NCBI GenBank assembly: GCA_009760855.2 | Contig: WPIO01000013.1 | Span: 5,452,501 to 5,516,500, forward strand | Reading direction: 5' to 3' | Source of the DNA: Cristatella mucedo | Lineage: Eukaryota; Bryozoa; Phylactolaemata; Cristatellidae | DNA: 64,000 nt | Translations under genes and position numbers: made by a program | The notes under the pieces: model-generated | Seen by the model: only the letters and a program-made list of their open reading frames with translations | Told to the model about the DNA's origin: nothing | The model's database searches: none | Part shown: one piece after another, positions 20,935 to 33,159 of the stretch | Numbering within the stretch: position 1 is the stretch's first letter | Layout: each line of letters begins with the position of its first letter

Positions 20935-21465
20935 CAGAAAAGTTCTCTACGGTGTACTCAAAGCCTACTCGGCTTTCTGTGCTCATACGGTAGCCAACAG
21001 ACCTCATCTCATGCAACAAAGAGAAAGTGAGAAGCAAAGCAGAGTCAGGGGGCAGGTGAGGAAGTGAGTAGCATGGAAGTAACAGTTCAGGACGGCTGGA
21101 AACGATGTGTCACAGTCGGAAGCAGGAGAGTAGATGTCACTGCGAACGAACTGTAGGAGAGTTTCTCAGTCTAAGACCTGCAGAGCAAAAGCTTCTGTCG
21201 TCAACAGTCTTTAAGTGGGGGAATGGAACAGCTAGTTTATTGTCCACGGAGGCCCTGAGAACATGAGAAGGCTTAAACTGGTGCAGCTTGGTATGAAGGG
21301 GCCACGCAATGGTGGACATTGTGGGTAAGAGTTTTGCTCTGCATCTGTTGGTCGACCAGGAACCATTGCAACTCCTCCAGCAAAGAAGACACATGGCTGA
21401 ACCTCTAGGATTTGTTGACTGGCCTTGCAGTCACATTCGCCCCAAGCTGCAGAGGCTGAATGGCT
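20935..21465 (-). mobile_element. LINE-B fragment, RT C-terminus and 3' region
   Basis: On the minus strand it encodes [41 protein letters not shown] and LRLRNSPTVRS, a typical LINE RT C-terminal block (RSFxxAxxRLWNSLP). The shared 3' region with CTCTTTGTTGCATGAGATG follows. It abuts the (TA)n microsatellite at 21473. Confidence 0.65.
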
Positions 21466-21470
21466 GTTTC

Positions 21471-21639
<169 letters not shown>

Positions 21640-21709
21640 AGCCAAAACTGAACTACGGTAGTCCAGCCTAAAGAAACCAAGGAGACAGTAAGACTTTTAG
21701 CCAGCCACC

Positions 21710-21928
21710 GTAATAGCTGATTTTCCAACCTCATTTGTATAGCAGCAGAAGAGCCTAAAAAGCTTTTACAACTGCTTGCAGTTGGCAATAAAGAATCACC
21801 TACTGCAGGATTCGTACCCACGACCTCGGTCGTGAAGGGCAAGTGTCATGAAGGGCAAGTGTCGTGAAGGGCAAGTGTCGTGAAGGGCAAGCGCCGTGAA
21901 GCACCTTACCTCCTGGGCTATCACAACC
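21710..21928 (-). mobile_element. SINE-A copy with internal 16-bp tandem expansion
   Basis: Full-length SINE-A (B box region GGGTACGAATCCTGCAG), but the stretch between A and B boxes contains four units of CGTGAAGGGCAAGTGT (21831-21894) where other copies have one. The expansion roughly equals the extra length of this copy. Confidence 0.75.
21831..21894. repeat. 16-bp tandem repeat, 4 units
   Basis: Units at 21831, 21847, 21863 and 21879 (CGTGAAGGGCAAGTGT with single substitutions), followed by a partial fifth CGTGAAG. Located between the promoter boxes of the SINE-A copy. Confidence 0.9.
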
Positions 21929-22014
21929 ATGGTAGATAGACCCTGATCCTAGACAGGGATCGAACGTGATGGCTAGCTGTGGAAGTGGTCTTCTCAATGA
22001 AGCTTTCAGATTTA

Positions 22015-22700
22015 AAGCAGCTATGAAAGAGCATACCTAGATGAGACTGTTGAACTTGAGCATCACTAATTAGAAAAGCCAAGTCTCCTTATCCAGCCTC
22101 AGGATTGGGGTGTCCTATAAATAGTTGTTCGGTTTTATCGCCATTTAGTTCAAGAACATTGGCCGACACCCGCTATCGAATGTCCGCAAGGAGAACATTC
22201 AGTTTATCAGTCGCTGCAGCTGATTCCGACAGTGTAAATGACAAGTACATCTGAGTACCGTAAGCATTGACATAATAGCCGATCCTGTGGGCCTATAATC
22301 CCTTTTCCGTGAAAAACAGACAACGGGACCGCCTAAGGACCCAGGTGGAACACTATATAGTCTCATCTTTTAGACCGATCGTTGGGAGGTCACAGGATTT
22401 GATTCAACACTTGCTTTAGTCGGTGACACTATGGGGGCACGAATACTTGCAATTTTTTCAACGAAAAAGGCTGCAAACTTATCAGCCAAACAGTTAACAT
22501 CCTGAGACTGCTAAGAGTTGTCAAGCAAATGATTCATTGCCTTATAAATGTTTTGGGTATGACTGGCAAGACAGTAAGTAGTTTTTTATACTGTTCGTCA
22601 TGCACACAGCTCTTCGGCACTCCTGCAGCAATACAAGAGATGCCTCCCAACCAACCCAGTGACGTGAATTGTGCACCGAAAGAAAGAACGGCATGTTGCT
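22015..22700 (-). mobile_element. LINE-D fragment (linker and RT)
   Basis: On the minus strand: CLADKFAAFFVEKIASIRAPI (linker motif), then SESAAATDKLNVLLADIR, RVSANVLELNGDKTEQLFIG and HPNPEAG. These are standard LINE motifs, but the sequence differs from LINE-A, so a separate family. Frameshifted. Confidence 0.6.
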
Positions 22701-22851
22701 AGGCAATGGCTGGCTGAATAGTAGCTGTGCGTGTGAAAATAGGCAAGAGAAGAGAGCATTATTAAGTTTTTGCTGGACTGGATTAACAACATGCCTCTAG
22801 CACAGATGCTGCTAGCCCCGTAGGGGTGCCACTACTATTTCTGCAGACTAT

Positions 22852-22949
22852 CCAAATGGCCTTAGCTGCAAATGGCCTTAGCTGCAAATGGCCTTAGCTG
22901 CAAATGGCCTTAGCTGCAAATGGCCGTAGCTGCAAATGGCCGTAGCTTA
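22852..22949. repeat. 16-bp tandem repeat, about 6 units
   Basis: AAATGGCCTTAGCTGC repeated; the last two units have AAATGGCCGTAGC. Its core GGCCNTAGCTGC contains GGCC and AGCT palindromes. Confidence 0.95.
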
Positions 22950-23090
22950 GCAAGCAGCAGGTAGCACGTGCGTGCATTCCTGTGTGGAAATGGCACACAC
23001 AACGAAATGGCCTCCTTGCTGCATGAACCGTTGTGGCAGTCCGCACGTGGGCTCGCTTGGTCAGCAGTTACAAATGCAGCGATGCACAAC

Positions 23091-23094
<4 letters not shown>

Positions 23095-23125
<31 letters not shown>

Positions 23126-23158
23126 GACAGAGAGAGAGAGTGAGACAGAGAGAGCAAG

Positions 23159-23222
<64 letters not shown>
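23095..23222. repeat. (GA)n microsatellite
   Basis: Two GA tracts separated by GTGAGACAGAGAG variants (23121-23155), then a pure tract of about 30 units. Polypurine, able to form triplex DNA. Confidence 0.97.
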
Positions 23223-23226
<4 letters not shown>

Positions 23227-23284
23227 CGGAAAACGAAGACAGCTAAGAGCTGCCCGTAGTGTGAGCAGTGACGAGGGGCATTCA

Positions 23285-23450
23285 TATGAACTCCAGGATG
23301 GGGTCAATAGTGACCTTGAATGTAGACATAGAGGCGCTGCATGGAATTTAGGGACTGAATTCCAGGGGGGGCATGCTGCCTGCCATCTTAGGGATGGACT
23401 ACCTGATCTTGTTTATCTTGTTGACAAAGAAGCAATCAGCTAGATCATCA
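23285..23450 (-). mobile_element. LINE-A linker fragment
   Basis: Minus-strand match to the FFVNKINKIR..SIPKMAG..PPWNSVPKF region seen at 13.5 and 16.15 kb; truncated on both sides and directly after the (GA)n microsatellite. Confidence 0.6.
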
Positions 23451-24039
23451 CAGGGTAGCAAGTGGCACAGTGAGAGGCAGCACTAGCTGCGCTGCAGCTC
23501 CAGGCAGCCGACAGCTGGCTGGCGCCGGCAAGGCACGACTACCTTAGCTTGGGCCGGTCGTCTTTCGAACGAAGCAGTGAAAGAAAAAAGGTTGAGTAGC
23601 TGTGTAGCCAGCCACCGGCACCTAATTAGGTTCAGCTTTCAAGGCCTAGTCACTGACTGTGATCGATAATTTGTTCCCTCAGCTGAGCAAGTGACATGTG
23701 AAAGGGTGACCTGAATGGATGGTAGCAGTTGGGAGGGATAAATCGGTTGGGAGAGAGGGGCATAAGCAGTGGTCCTCATTCGTTGCTAAAGCTAGGGATT
23801 GCTAGCAGCATGTGAAGTATTGAAGTATGGATAAATAGAACACGCCTCGGTCCAACGCATACAGGCTCTCACCCCCTCCCACCACAATCCCTGAGGTTCG
23901 GCCAAGTGTCTTCTTTGCTGAAGGAGCTGTGATTACTACCTGTTTGATCTACGAATACAAAGCAAAATTCTTACTCTGACTCAACAGGCCCACCATGGCT
24001 TGCCTCCTTCGTAACAAGATTAATTACAGGACCAGTTTA
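23451..24039. other. No recognisable feature
   Basis: No match to the repeat families described and no sizeable open frame. Confidence 0.45.
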
Positions 24040-24310
24040 GCCTCCTCGTGCACTCAACTCAGGTCCTCTAGAGACCATAAATTAGCTGTTCCATTATTTC
24101 CTTTAAAGACTGTTGGCAACATAAGCTTTGAGCACTGCATGACCTAGACTGTGTAATTCGCTTCCACATTTCTTATGCAGTGTCTTCATTCCTTCTGCCA
24201 ACTCAGGCACATTCTTTCCAGCTGTCCTGCACTGCTTCTTTCATGCTGCTCACTTTCTCGACTGCCCCTAGCCCTGCTTCGCATTTTTCTCCTTGTTAGG
24301 TGAGATGGGG
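24040..24310 (+). mobile_element. LINE-B fragment
   Basis: Plus-strand match to LINE-B (KLAVPLFPLKTVGNISFEHCMT, then TCCAGCTGTCCTGCACTGCTTC and TGCTTCGCATTTTTCTCCTTG). Truncated. Confidence 0.5.
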
Positions 24311-25039
24311 GTCCGTTTACAATTGAGTTACTCTGTACATGTGCAAACACATGAGTAAAATTGCATAATATCATCCAATCCAAATAGCAGTCGGCAACAC
24401 TGGTACAAACTTTTCTCATTTCAAAGGTTTTCTTGATCGTCTTGCAGAAATCGGGAAGTTAGGTATTGATGTCAGGTGTCGATGAGAGAGAACATAAACA
24501 GGTAACAAACAGAGAGAAAACAATGCCGGGGCCAAGAAAAATATGCAATTGAAGAACAATGAGTTACAGCCAGAAGAAAGGCAAGAAGCCTGCGGAGAGG
24601 GAGAGTACCGGGGATAGGATCCTGCTGCCCTGGTAGCCGGGGCTCTACTAGTACTAGTAGCTGCTCATATCCCAGCTGCTTGCAGGCCACATGCTTGCCG
24701 GCCTGCCGGTCGCCTTGTACTGCCACTGCAAAACTGTGCCAGCTTGTTGGCCTCATTGTTGTCGGTTGTCTCTCTTGGCACCAGCTGGAACATCTGTTTT
24801 CGGCTCTGAAGAATGCAATGATAAATGATGGCACATGGCTCTCAAACCCCAAAAACCTTAGTACTTATAGATGACTGCCTATACTCTTGAGTTCCTACAG
24901 AAAGCTAATTTAAGGTTAGCTGCCACTTGCACCCGTCTCGCTGCACCTTACCACAATGGTGCTTGCAGCTAGTTGAGGCACGTGCTTGCAACTTACCACC
25001 CACTTCCTTTACAGTCTATCGTTACGACTTTAAACTCCA

Positions 25040-25490
25040 TCTCTTGGCCAGTGCTTCACCAATCAAAATGAAATCTGGTATGTGAGCTGGGTTGTGCTTG
25101 TGCATCCATTTAATACCAGTACATCTTTGGTGTGGGTTGGGCAAGTATTGCTATAAATGTCCTCAGGCATCCTTGAACTTGGCATTCTGATTTTATTCAT
25201 CGGTATTACGTCTAAAAAAAATATTTGCTCTAGGATTACAAAATGATTTGGCCAAGTCTTAAGATGCACTTGGCATATTTTTATAGTGCATAGTATTGAA
25301 TCTGCTGACACTTCTCAATTTCGATGTTTGGACATTCAGCCACATCCTGTGATCTTGACTCTTCCAAGGTCGGCAGAAGGTCTACATCGCAGTCATTGCT
25401 ACATCAAAAGATGCCTCATGTTACCGTTGTTCCTTGTGCCATTTTGCACAGCTATGGTTCTATCGCTCGATGTGATTGTTTAATAAATCT
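25040..25490 (+). repeat. REP-E, second copy
   Basis: Aligns with 46030-46540 of the longest copy (minus the SINE): AAAATGAAATCTGGTATGTGAGC, CATAGTATTGAATCTGCTGAC, TTTGGACATTCAGCCACATC, GTCATTGCTACATCAAAAGATG. Confidence 0.5.
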
Positions 25491-27479
25491 GTGCGGGATA
25501 TTGGGTTGGTGGACAAAACTCCTCACCTCCATGCAATTCCTGAGGAACGATTTCACGCTTGGAATGCTAGCCATTTACATAATTAGCTCAGGATGCAGCC
25601 ATCCTAAAAAGATCATTCACTTTGCTGGCCGAGGATACTCTGAATTTACTCTTCGCACACCTTATTTTTTGCTCGTAATACTATAGCTAACTACCAAAGT
25701 CACCCATGGAGAAGCTGTCTATGTTTGACATCAGTGGGTCACTCAGTTACTGCATTCTTGCACCACAAGCCTGCACAAACGTTGAGTAGCTGCATTTGCT
25801 GTTACTATGACAGTCTTCACTATTCTTGCTTGCATGCCCTGTGTAACTGAAAAATGGCTTTGTCAATGGCTGAAGCGGCTTCTGTCTCTCATATCCCTCA
25901 TAACTGCCACCAGGTCAGTGCTCCTAAAATAGCTACTAAGAGTAGACTTTGCACCTAAAGCAGCTGGTTGGACTCAATAAGTAGCACAGAGAAATGCCTA
26001 GAATGCATCCCGGTTAGGGGCCAAATCGCTCGAGTTTTTATTAGTACCTGGTATTTTCTAGTACCTGGAACATATTGCTGAAAAGTAACAAGTTCAGTTA
26101 AAAAGTGACTCACCATATGGGCCCAAAAAACAAAACTACAATGTCATCAGTAAGACTGCATCTCGCTCGATAAATGCATTCAGTATTAATCCCATCGGAG
26201 ATCATTTTACGGAAATATGCAGGGCAGGGTAACAAAAGCTCGCAGCAGACTACAACACTGCCGAGAAAATAGCACAGGAGTAGCAATTTCTTGAACCGGT
26301 GCTGCTTAACGACTTGAAACCCCTCACTTGTCAGATGCTGAAATTTTACTTGGAACCGCTGCTACTGCCACTGCTAACCACGTCTGCCTAGTAACTGTGG
26401 GCTTACATGAGCCATAGAGCAACCAGCTGAACTGCTTTTGGCAAATCTGCTAACTGGATTAAGCTAATCACCAAATAGAAAAGGCATATAATAATATTAA
26501 TATATTACTACAGTATTCCAAGAAAACCTTTTTCTAGGCATTTTGCATGTGCATGAAAGAAAGCATATCGAAAAGCTGGACGATGCTGACACAAAGTCTT
26601 TGATGATCACCGATGCTGAGAATTCATCCGATGGCAACGGTTACAGCTGCTTTTCGGCCGACGATCAGAGACCGTGGTCGTGTGTTGCCGATGGCTTAAG
26701 TGCAGCAGCACTGATATGTCACAACCTTGGCCCGGTTCCTGATAGAGCAGCATCCGAGGCAACAGCATGTTGCAGGGTCACAATGTCCCTACCCTGTACT
26801 ATAAGTTGGAATTTTTATTGGCTGCATAATGCGGGCTGCATTACATTCAGATCGCGTATTACATCTAACGCTTTGACAGCTGTGAGACCTGGAGGCTTGC
26901 AGAATGTAGCTGAATCGTAAGGTCTTATATGACTATCTTATAGTCTTATAGGTCTTATATAACTTGCATACGATTACTATGATTACCTGTTCCACATAGC
27001 CATTGCTCTGCCCAAGTGAACTGTCCATCTGTGCGGATGAGCTTTGCGAAACTGTGCACACCTTTTAAGGGCAACAGTGACATGCTTTTGCATAGTGCCC
27101 TAGTAGACCTGCCTTTTAATCGTGTTTGCTTTGCCTACCTGTGCAAGATTGAAGAATGTTACGAACCGGGAGCCCCACTAAACAGCAATCGTGATTCCTT
27201 TGTGTGATTCTGCCTGCTTGCCAAAGCAAGGTATCTTTCATTTAAGTATTGTTATTGCTTCTACTATAGCAAGTCGTAAAGCGCCTGAATAGAGCTTAAA
27301 TTCTCTTACAATGCTGAGCAAAAGACTAGATAATATTTTTATTACTGCTGTTGTCGTTACAATTATCATTACATTTATTGCTTATTAATTACAAACCCAA
27401 TGTCAGGAAGCATAAGCACACACACACACAAATTCATACGACAGGGAAAAAACTAGTAACGATACTTACAAAGACATTT
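25491..27479. other. No recognisable feature
   Basis: A 125-codon plus-strand frame (26543-26920) has ordinary composition but no recognised motif; its upstream part resembles a decayed LINE-A 3' tail (about 26460-26555). The rest is plain AT-rich DNA. Confidence 0.4.
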
Positions 27480-28430
27480 GTATCCCACAGAGAACTACAT
27501 CTCCTTCTAGGCACTTTACATATACTGTCAATTAATGTGAGGCTCGGTGGGTTTATAGCTTCTCTTTAAATGCAGTCAAGTCAGAGAGATATGATAACGT
27601 CAGTCCCGAGTATGTTCACACTTATGACTTTGTGGAGTTACTGACGGAGATACATTACATTACAGCTTTAGGAACTCAACGAACTGAAGAAATAGTCTCT
27701 AAGGACTTTAGGTAGGCTAGCTTAGAGGTACAGCTAAATTGAGTCGGAAGAGGGTGTAGTACGATGCAAAGCCAGGTTAGGGTAGTAATTCAGACAGGCA
27801 GGACGGAGCAAGAGAATGAAGGAACCTAAGTGTGAGTGGCAGAGCCTCTGAGTAGATAACTGCCACTGCTTGATCGGGAGCCAGTGCACCGGGGAGAAGC
27901 GGTGTAATAGTGTTAACAGTTAAGTCGTTCACGACAGACAAGCCTAGTGGCAGAACTCCGGATCAACTGTAAGCCTCTTACTCCACAGGCAGAATGACAT
28001 GCGAGCAGTGGACTACAGAAGTCTGGATAAGATATTCACAAATGCATGAGCCAGCTCAGCTGTGGTATCCTTATCTAAGCAGACACAAATTTGTGCAATG
28101 GTGTGTAGCCTAAATTGTTCTGACTTGACAATGGGGCTGAAGCAGTCATTTAATAAACGCCCACTTTGGAATAGAACATCCACATTGCATGCAGACGCTA
28201 CAGGAGGTATTCTGGCTGAGCGCACTTTGAAAGATATTTCCGAGTAATGCAATGTTGGCATATAATAGTAAGTTGGGGCTATCGTGACTCGAACTGAGTG
28301 AAAAAGGTTGCTGCCATTAAAATCAAACGTCAGGGACTTGAGATTCGAAATCCTGGACAGCAGAGAGGGATCAAAGCACTGGTACAGCTGTTTGTTGTGC
28401 CTGGCAATTATAATGGCCATAAGTACACAC
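27480..28430 (-). mobile_element. LINE-A relative, diverged copy
   Basis: The C-terminal part matches LINE-A at about 27.75-27.95 kb (FLHSLAPSCL...). Further along the minus strand it encodes SARIPPVASACNVDVLFQSGRLLNDC and FRLHTIAQICVCLDKDTT, equivalent to LINE-A SARISPVESARNPGVMFQSD. More diverged than the other copies, so an older subfamily. Confidence 0.7.
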
Positions 28431-28664
28431 TGTAACTATAAGTAGACCAACTACAGATCGCTGGGGTACATCATACCCTAAATACTCCCCGGATGACATG
28501 CTGACATCAATACTCTAAAATACTGCGTTAGAACATAAGACCATATCAGTTTGGTGCCAGCGATGCCCAAGCGAGATCATATGTGCTCAAGGACTAGGTG
28601 ATGTTGTGCAGTGTAATGTGTTATGTTAAAGCTACAAAGACTAAGTTGCGGTTACGAAGGCGAG

Positions 28665-29150
28665 TTTTCTCTAGCTCACTCAAAGCCTAAGCAGCTTTCG
28701 GTACGCATTCAGTAGCCAACAGACTTTATCTCACACAACAGCGAGAACGTGAGATGCATAGCAGAGTCAGAAGGGCAGTTGAGGTAGTGAGTAGCGTGGA
28801 GGTAGCGGCTCAGGACGGCTGGAAAGGATGTCAGCAGCAGGAGAGCAAATATCGTTGTGTAAGAAATGTGGAAGCGAGTTTCACAGTCTAGGACCTGCAG
28901 AGCAAAAGCTTCGGTCGCCAACGATCTTTCAAGTGTAGGAATGGAACAGCTAATTTATTGTCCATGAAGGACCTGAAGGCAGAAAGAGGCTGAAATTGGT
29001 GCAGCAGTTCAGCTAGGCATGAAGGAGCCAAGCCGTGGCGGGCCTTGTGGGTAAGCATATGAACTTTATTCTGTATCTGTTGATCAATCGGAAGCCATCA
29101 AATGGTATCAAACCCTTCTGTGAGATCCAACAGAACCAGCAGAGTGACCA
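28665..29150 (-). mobile_element. LINE-B fragment
   Basis: Closely parallels 20935-21465: GCTTTCGGTACGCATTCAGTAGCCAACAG, then the NKLAVPFLHLKDRWRPKLLLC region and LHQFQPLSAFRSFMDNK. A stop and small indels interrupt it. Confidence 0.6.
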
Positions 29151-29499
29151 TACCTAAGCCAGCACTCCTGAGAAGATCTTATAGATACACTACCAACAAT
29201 GTTTAATCTGTGGTGTGATTAGCCCTAACACGCGACTGACAAGTACTTGCTAGGTTTTACTTTTCTATATAAGCTGGTCTGCCACTAACCATTATAGTGT
29301 ATTTGATAAGAACGGCAATAACGAGACTCAGCTGAAGTTGTTGTAGTTTTTTTTAGTCCACTGTTGACTTCTTAAAACAACAGCCTTTTTAAATTTTCAA
29401 GGCGACTTCTTAATGAGAGGCCCAACAGCTTTTTTGAATTTTCTAAGACAAGACATGGGACCTGATGAATCTCAGAAAAACAGTGTATGGAATCAGTGT

Positions 29500-29790
29500 T
29501 TGGACTGGAAGATGAACTTCGAGATAAGGTCACTAGCGGCAGGGCTTAAAGGTGGAGTTTGTGGTAAAGCAACGAATAGATGGTTAGGCTGAGGATACAC
29601 TCTCTGATTTCATTTATCTCACTGTAAAAGAGGCTGGAAAACTATCTTTAGATCGCTACAAGAACCGCTAGGTAAGGTGCTGATCTAGGAACGATTAAAG
29701 AGACAGTTGATGGTCGTCAGCATTTTTAGGATCATACCCCACTAGATTTTTATAGAAGCTAAATTTTGCCATAGCTAGAATGGTACCTTG
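29500..29790 (-). mobile_element. LINE-A linker relic
   Basis: Minus-strand similarity to the linker region of 16.08-16.37 kb (for example CTTCGAGATAAGGTCACTAG and the ATAGAAGCTAAATTTTGCCATAGCTAG part). Strongly decayed. Confidence 0.5.
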
Positions 29791-30179
29791 GGCAACCTGT
29801 ATGCATGAGTGCTCTGATACAGAGATAAGCAACCAGTCGAGTATCTTTCATGCTCTAAGAAGACACTGTAACCCCCCCCACCAAAGTCAAATATAATATG
29901 CTCTACAAGCGATTCGTTGCATCGGTGTCGACAATGCCAACTTGAAGGCACTGACAACCGTATGGCATTGTACACTCCTTGGGTGTTTGGCAAGTACTCA
30001 GACTTGTTCTATAACACTAAATCTGCAGTAAAGCTAGAAAATTAACTTACAAATGGACAGATTGGCAGTAGTTTTTGTACTACGTATAAAGTAATCTACT
30101 TCGACAATAGTTGCCCACAATAAAGCACCGCTTGCAAGAAGGGTTGACAGCAAAGTCAGGACAGAAAGCAGGTGCAGCA

Positions 30180-30960
30180 TGCATTGCTGACATTTATACT
30201 TGGACAACAACATGCTTTCACACCTTAAATGAAGATAAAAACCAACTTAATAGTAATGGTCAAACCTTGCCACTCAAAACCTGTAAAGTGTAACCTTTAA
30301 AATGGGCTAGGTCACCTATCTCCTGTATTCTTAGCACGAAATCCGGAGGTCCTGTTCCAAAATGATCTCTCACCAAGTGACCACATCAGCAACACTGCAC
30401 AGTGTACTCAATTTCAGCATCGTAGCATAGAAAAAAGAATTTGGCCTGCTTAGACAAGGGTACCACAGCCAAGCTGCTACATGCATCTGTCACATGCCAT
30501 TGTTACTTATTTTACTCACTAATCACCGGGAATAGCAACTTTCAGCTTTTATCCATGACCGGTAGATCCTTTCATTCATCTCTTGCTCTGGCCTACCTTT
30601 TTTGAGATACTTCTTCATCTTGCTTTCCATCGCACTTACCACTCCTCTGACTGGGTCTTAATTTAGGTTGTGCCTCTATCGAACCTCAAATCCCTCGGAT
30701 ACTGCGACTTAAGTTCCTATGCTCCCAAATCATGGAGCTCACTACCAACTGACATCTCGAACCATCTGACCGGACAATATTTAAATATAAGCTACACCCT
30801 CACAACCTTTGCTACATCTGTGTCATTCTTTGTGTGCTTGTATGTGCTGAAAGTATGCACGTTATAACTAACCAATTGACATTCTACCTTTCCAACACCA
30901 GCAAAGAACCTACATAGAGATGTTTAATTAAAACCTAATAAATTGTTTACCATTACTATC
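30180..30960 (+). mobile_element. LINE-A relative, decayed
   Basis: Encodes traces of LNEDKNQLNSNGQTLP (equivalent to LKLNDDKTNLLVMGKP), then ARNPEVLFQNDLSPSDHIS and NLKSLGYCDLSSYAPKSWSSLPTD near the C-terminus. Several indels; no complete stem-loop tail. Confidence 0.6.
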
Positions 30961-31989
30961 ACTATTTTTATTGGCATTACTAATACTGTTGGTGTCATTG
31001 CCTGCTCTTGGCAATTGCAAAAGAGTTGAGTGGTCAGGATAGTGCTCAACGAGCCCTATCTATGCTATCCCTTTTCTTTGGTGCATCTGGTCATCGTAGA
31101 CGGTACATCTGAGCAGCCACTCTGAATTTGTGAGCTAACAAGCAGGACTTTTGATGAAGCTGCGTTGGGTTACAAGTTGGTTGTCGGCACTTAAATATTG
31201 TAAACCCCATTGTGCAATTTCCCTTGTGCCCACACAGCAGTTGGAGAATAATTGGTTAAAAAGTCGGATCTTCGGGACAACTCAATAAACCAATAATCTA
31301 ACTCACTGCTTGCAACAGGCCTTGAACACCGGAGGGGCAGAGACCTAGTAGCATCTGATGGGGTGAAAAAAACAAGCGAGACTGGGTTTCCAACTCCAAT
31401 CACAAATATGCATGTACATGCATTTCAGTCAAATCCAGGAAACATGCTCTTGGTACGAAGCCTCTACCGATACACGTCTTGATTATTTGTACACCTTAAA
31501 CATAAAATTGATAGTCTGCTCACCCCAGCAGGGCAGAGGAAAGCCGGGCAGGTTTCTGTTCAGGTTTCCTATTCATGATAAACAAGCCTCTTAGGGCATC
31601 CAAGAGCAACCAAATCCAGAGGCAATAAGATCTTGTGCGATTCATAAAAGCAGTAAACATCAATAACCATCAATAAATATGCTCACGTTGACCTTGATCG
31701 AGGCAAGCACCTTAACCCCTAGGTCAAGTCTGCACGGCTAATGATATATCGATGGCCATAATAAAACTGCTACATCTGAGAAGCTGGCCTGCTCGGCAAG
31801 AGAAATTCACCCAAGACAAGCTTATGGAAGACAGAGAGTGACATGATATGGGTTGTAGGAAAGGGGGGCCTGTCAAGCAAAAAAAATTTAAACCGTGGCA
31901 TGTCACTTCTGGAGCTGTGCAACCGCAGTGAAAGCTCATATAGGGAAAGGTCGACTTGGACCAGGCAGTGTCGCATTTAAGCCGAGGAA

Positions 31990-32165
31990 CGTACTGTCAT
32001 GAGAAACCGTTTTCGATCTGCATCACCACAGCCAATCATATGTGCACATGAGTTCACAGTCGTGTGGTATATCTAGTTGAAAAGTTCAGCACCTTCCTTA
32101 AAAATGTACTGGCATGCCACCTGTGCAGTGGTACTCTAAAACACACCACACATTCCCACCACCTT
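31990..32165. repeat. Inverted duplication, left copy
   Basis: Its reverse complement matches 33160-33330 (CGAAGGTGGTG.GCATGTGTGGTGT, GGCATGCCAGTACATTTTTAAGGA, ACTCATGT.CA). About 1 kb separates the two; the exon-like segment at 32.6-33.06 kb lies between. Confidence 0.7.
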
Positions 32166-32610
32166 CGGAAGAAAAATCAATCAACAAAGGGTTCACCCTA
32201 GCAGACGAAATTATTCATGCTGAACGGCTAGCCTCGAGGCCCATGTCACAGGACAGTGTTCGAGGCTGCTGCAGTGATGAATTTAGCTAGGCCCAGAGCT
32301 ACATTGCATGGAAGAAGGGACCAGGGGTACAATATCGGCATGCTAAACTGTTTATGAAGAAATCCCTTCTTAAGCCCTGCGAAGGAGTGAGTCTGGCAAC
32401 CGATGACTCCATGCACAGCGCCGCATGCAGCAATCAGCAGCAACTCGAACAGCAGAGCCGAAATATGAACCCCACAATGCATGGACCCTGCCACTGATGG
32501 CTTTCACACGATTATGCAATCGTGGGTAGCACAAATACGAAGGAAAAAGAAATCAAGAGAAAGAGGAATGTACCAAGGGCATAGCGAAAAAGTACGATAT
32601 ACAATCAATG

Positions 32611-33060
32611 TCATAAGGCCACAGCATGGGAGCCGAGGCTCGCAGCATGATTCAGTACCTCGATGCTCTTTTCCTCTATCCCAGAGCCATTACCACCACC
32701 AGCTTTGCCTCCGGAACGCAACATGACTGCTATGCGCTCAGCATTGAGTCGCACGAGTGTGACACTGCACTCCTTTAAGCGAACCTGCAGCATACATACA
32801 ACACCATCAGCATAACAATCGAGGCCACATTTGAGCATAAACTTCAACAGCTTACAGACACTGATGATAATCATGCCGATGCTACTTCGACATTTACATG
32901 GGTGAGTCTGCCTCATGCCACGTAAAATAGCTCGGAGATACTGACACCCATCAGGGAACAAAACCAAGCCTGTATCTCCAGCTAACAACATAAAGAGTGT
33001 GAGCAGCAGCAATAGCTCTGTGATCACCCACATGCAGACTGTGATTAGAGGCATTACCAT
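32611..33060 (-). CDS. Exon-like segment of unknown gene, with a degenerate copy at 34.3 kb
   Basis: On the minus strand a possible acceptor (TATGCTGCAG, about 32790) is followed by an open segment starting VRLKECSVTLVRLNAERIA and running through a Gly-rich stretch to EEKSIEVLNH. A related, stop-containing copy occupies about 34280-34435 on the same strand, about 1.6 kb away. A recurring unit like this could be a duplicated exon of a host gene or part of an unknown repeat. The upstream half of the 149-codon frame (hydrophobic, 32830-33060) is probably not coding. Function unknown. Confidence 0.25.
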   Translation of the reverse strand: MVMPLITVCMWVITELLLLLTLFMLLAGDTGLVLFPDGCQYLRAILRGMRQTHPCKCRSSIGMIIISVCKLLKFMLKCGLDCYADGVVCMLQVRLKECSVTLVRLNAERIAVMLRSGGKAGGGNGSGIEEKSIEVLNHAASLGSHAVAL

Positions 33061-33159
33061 TCAGGCAGAATGGCAGATCGTGGCAGGCCTTGCCGTGGAC
33101 GTGCAGCCTTCATCAACAGTGTCTGTCACGACGCTCCAGAACTGACATCTACATGTACG

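Noticed and set aside
24472-24852. Minus-strand frame containing AGKHVACKQLGYEQL, resembling the VACRQLGY motif of SRCR domains
   Set aside because: None of the other SRCR landmarks (GTVCDD, conserved cysteines) is present before or after it, and there are no convincing splice sites; a chance match.
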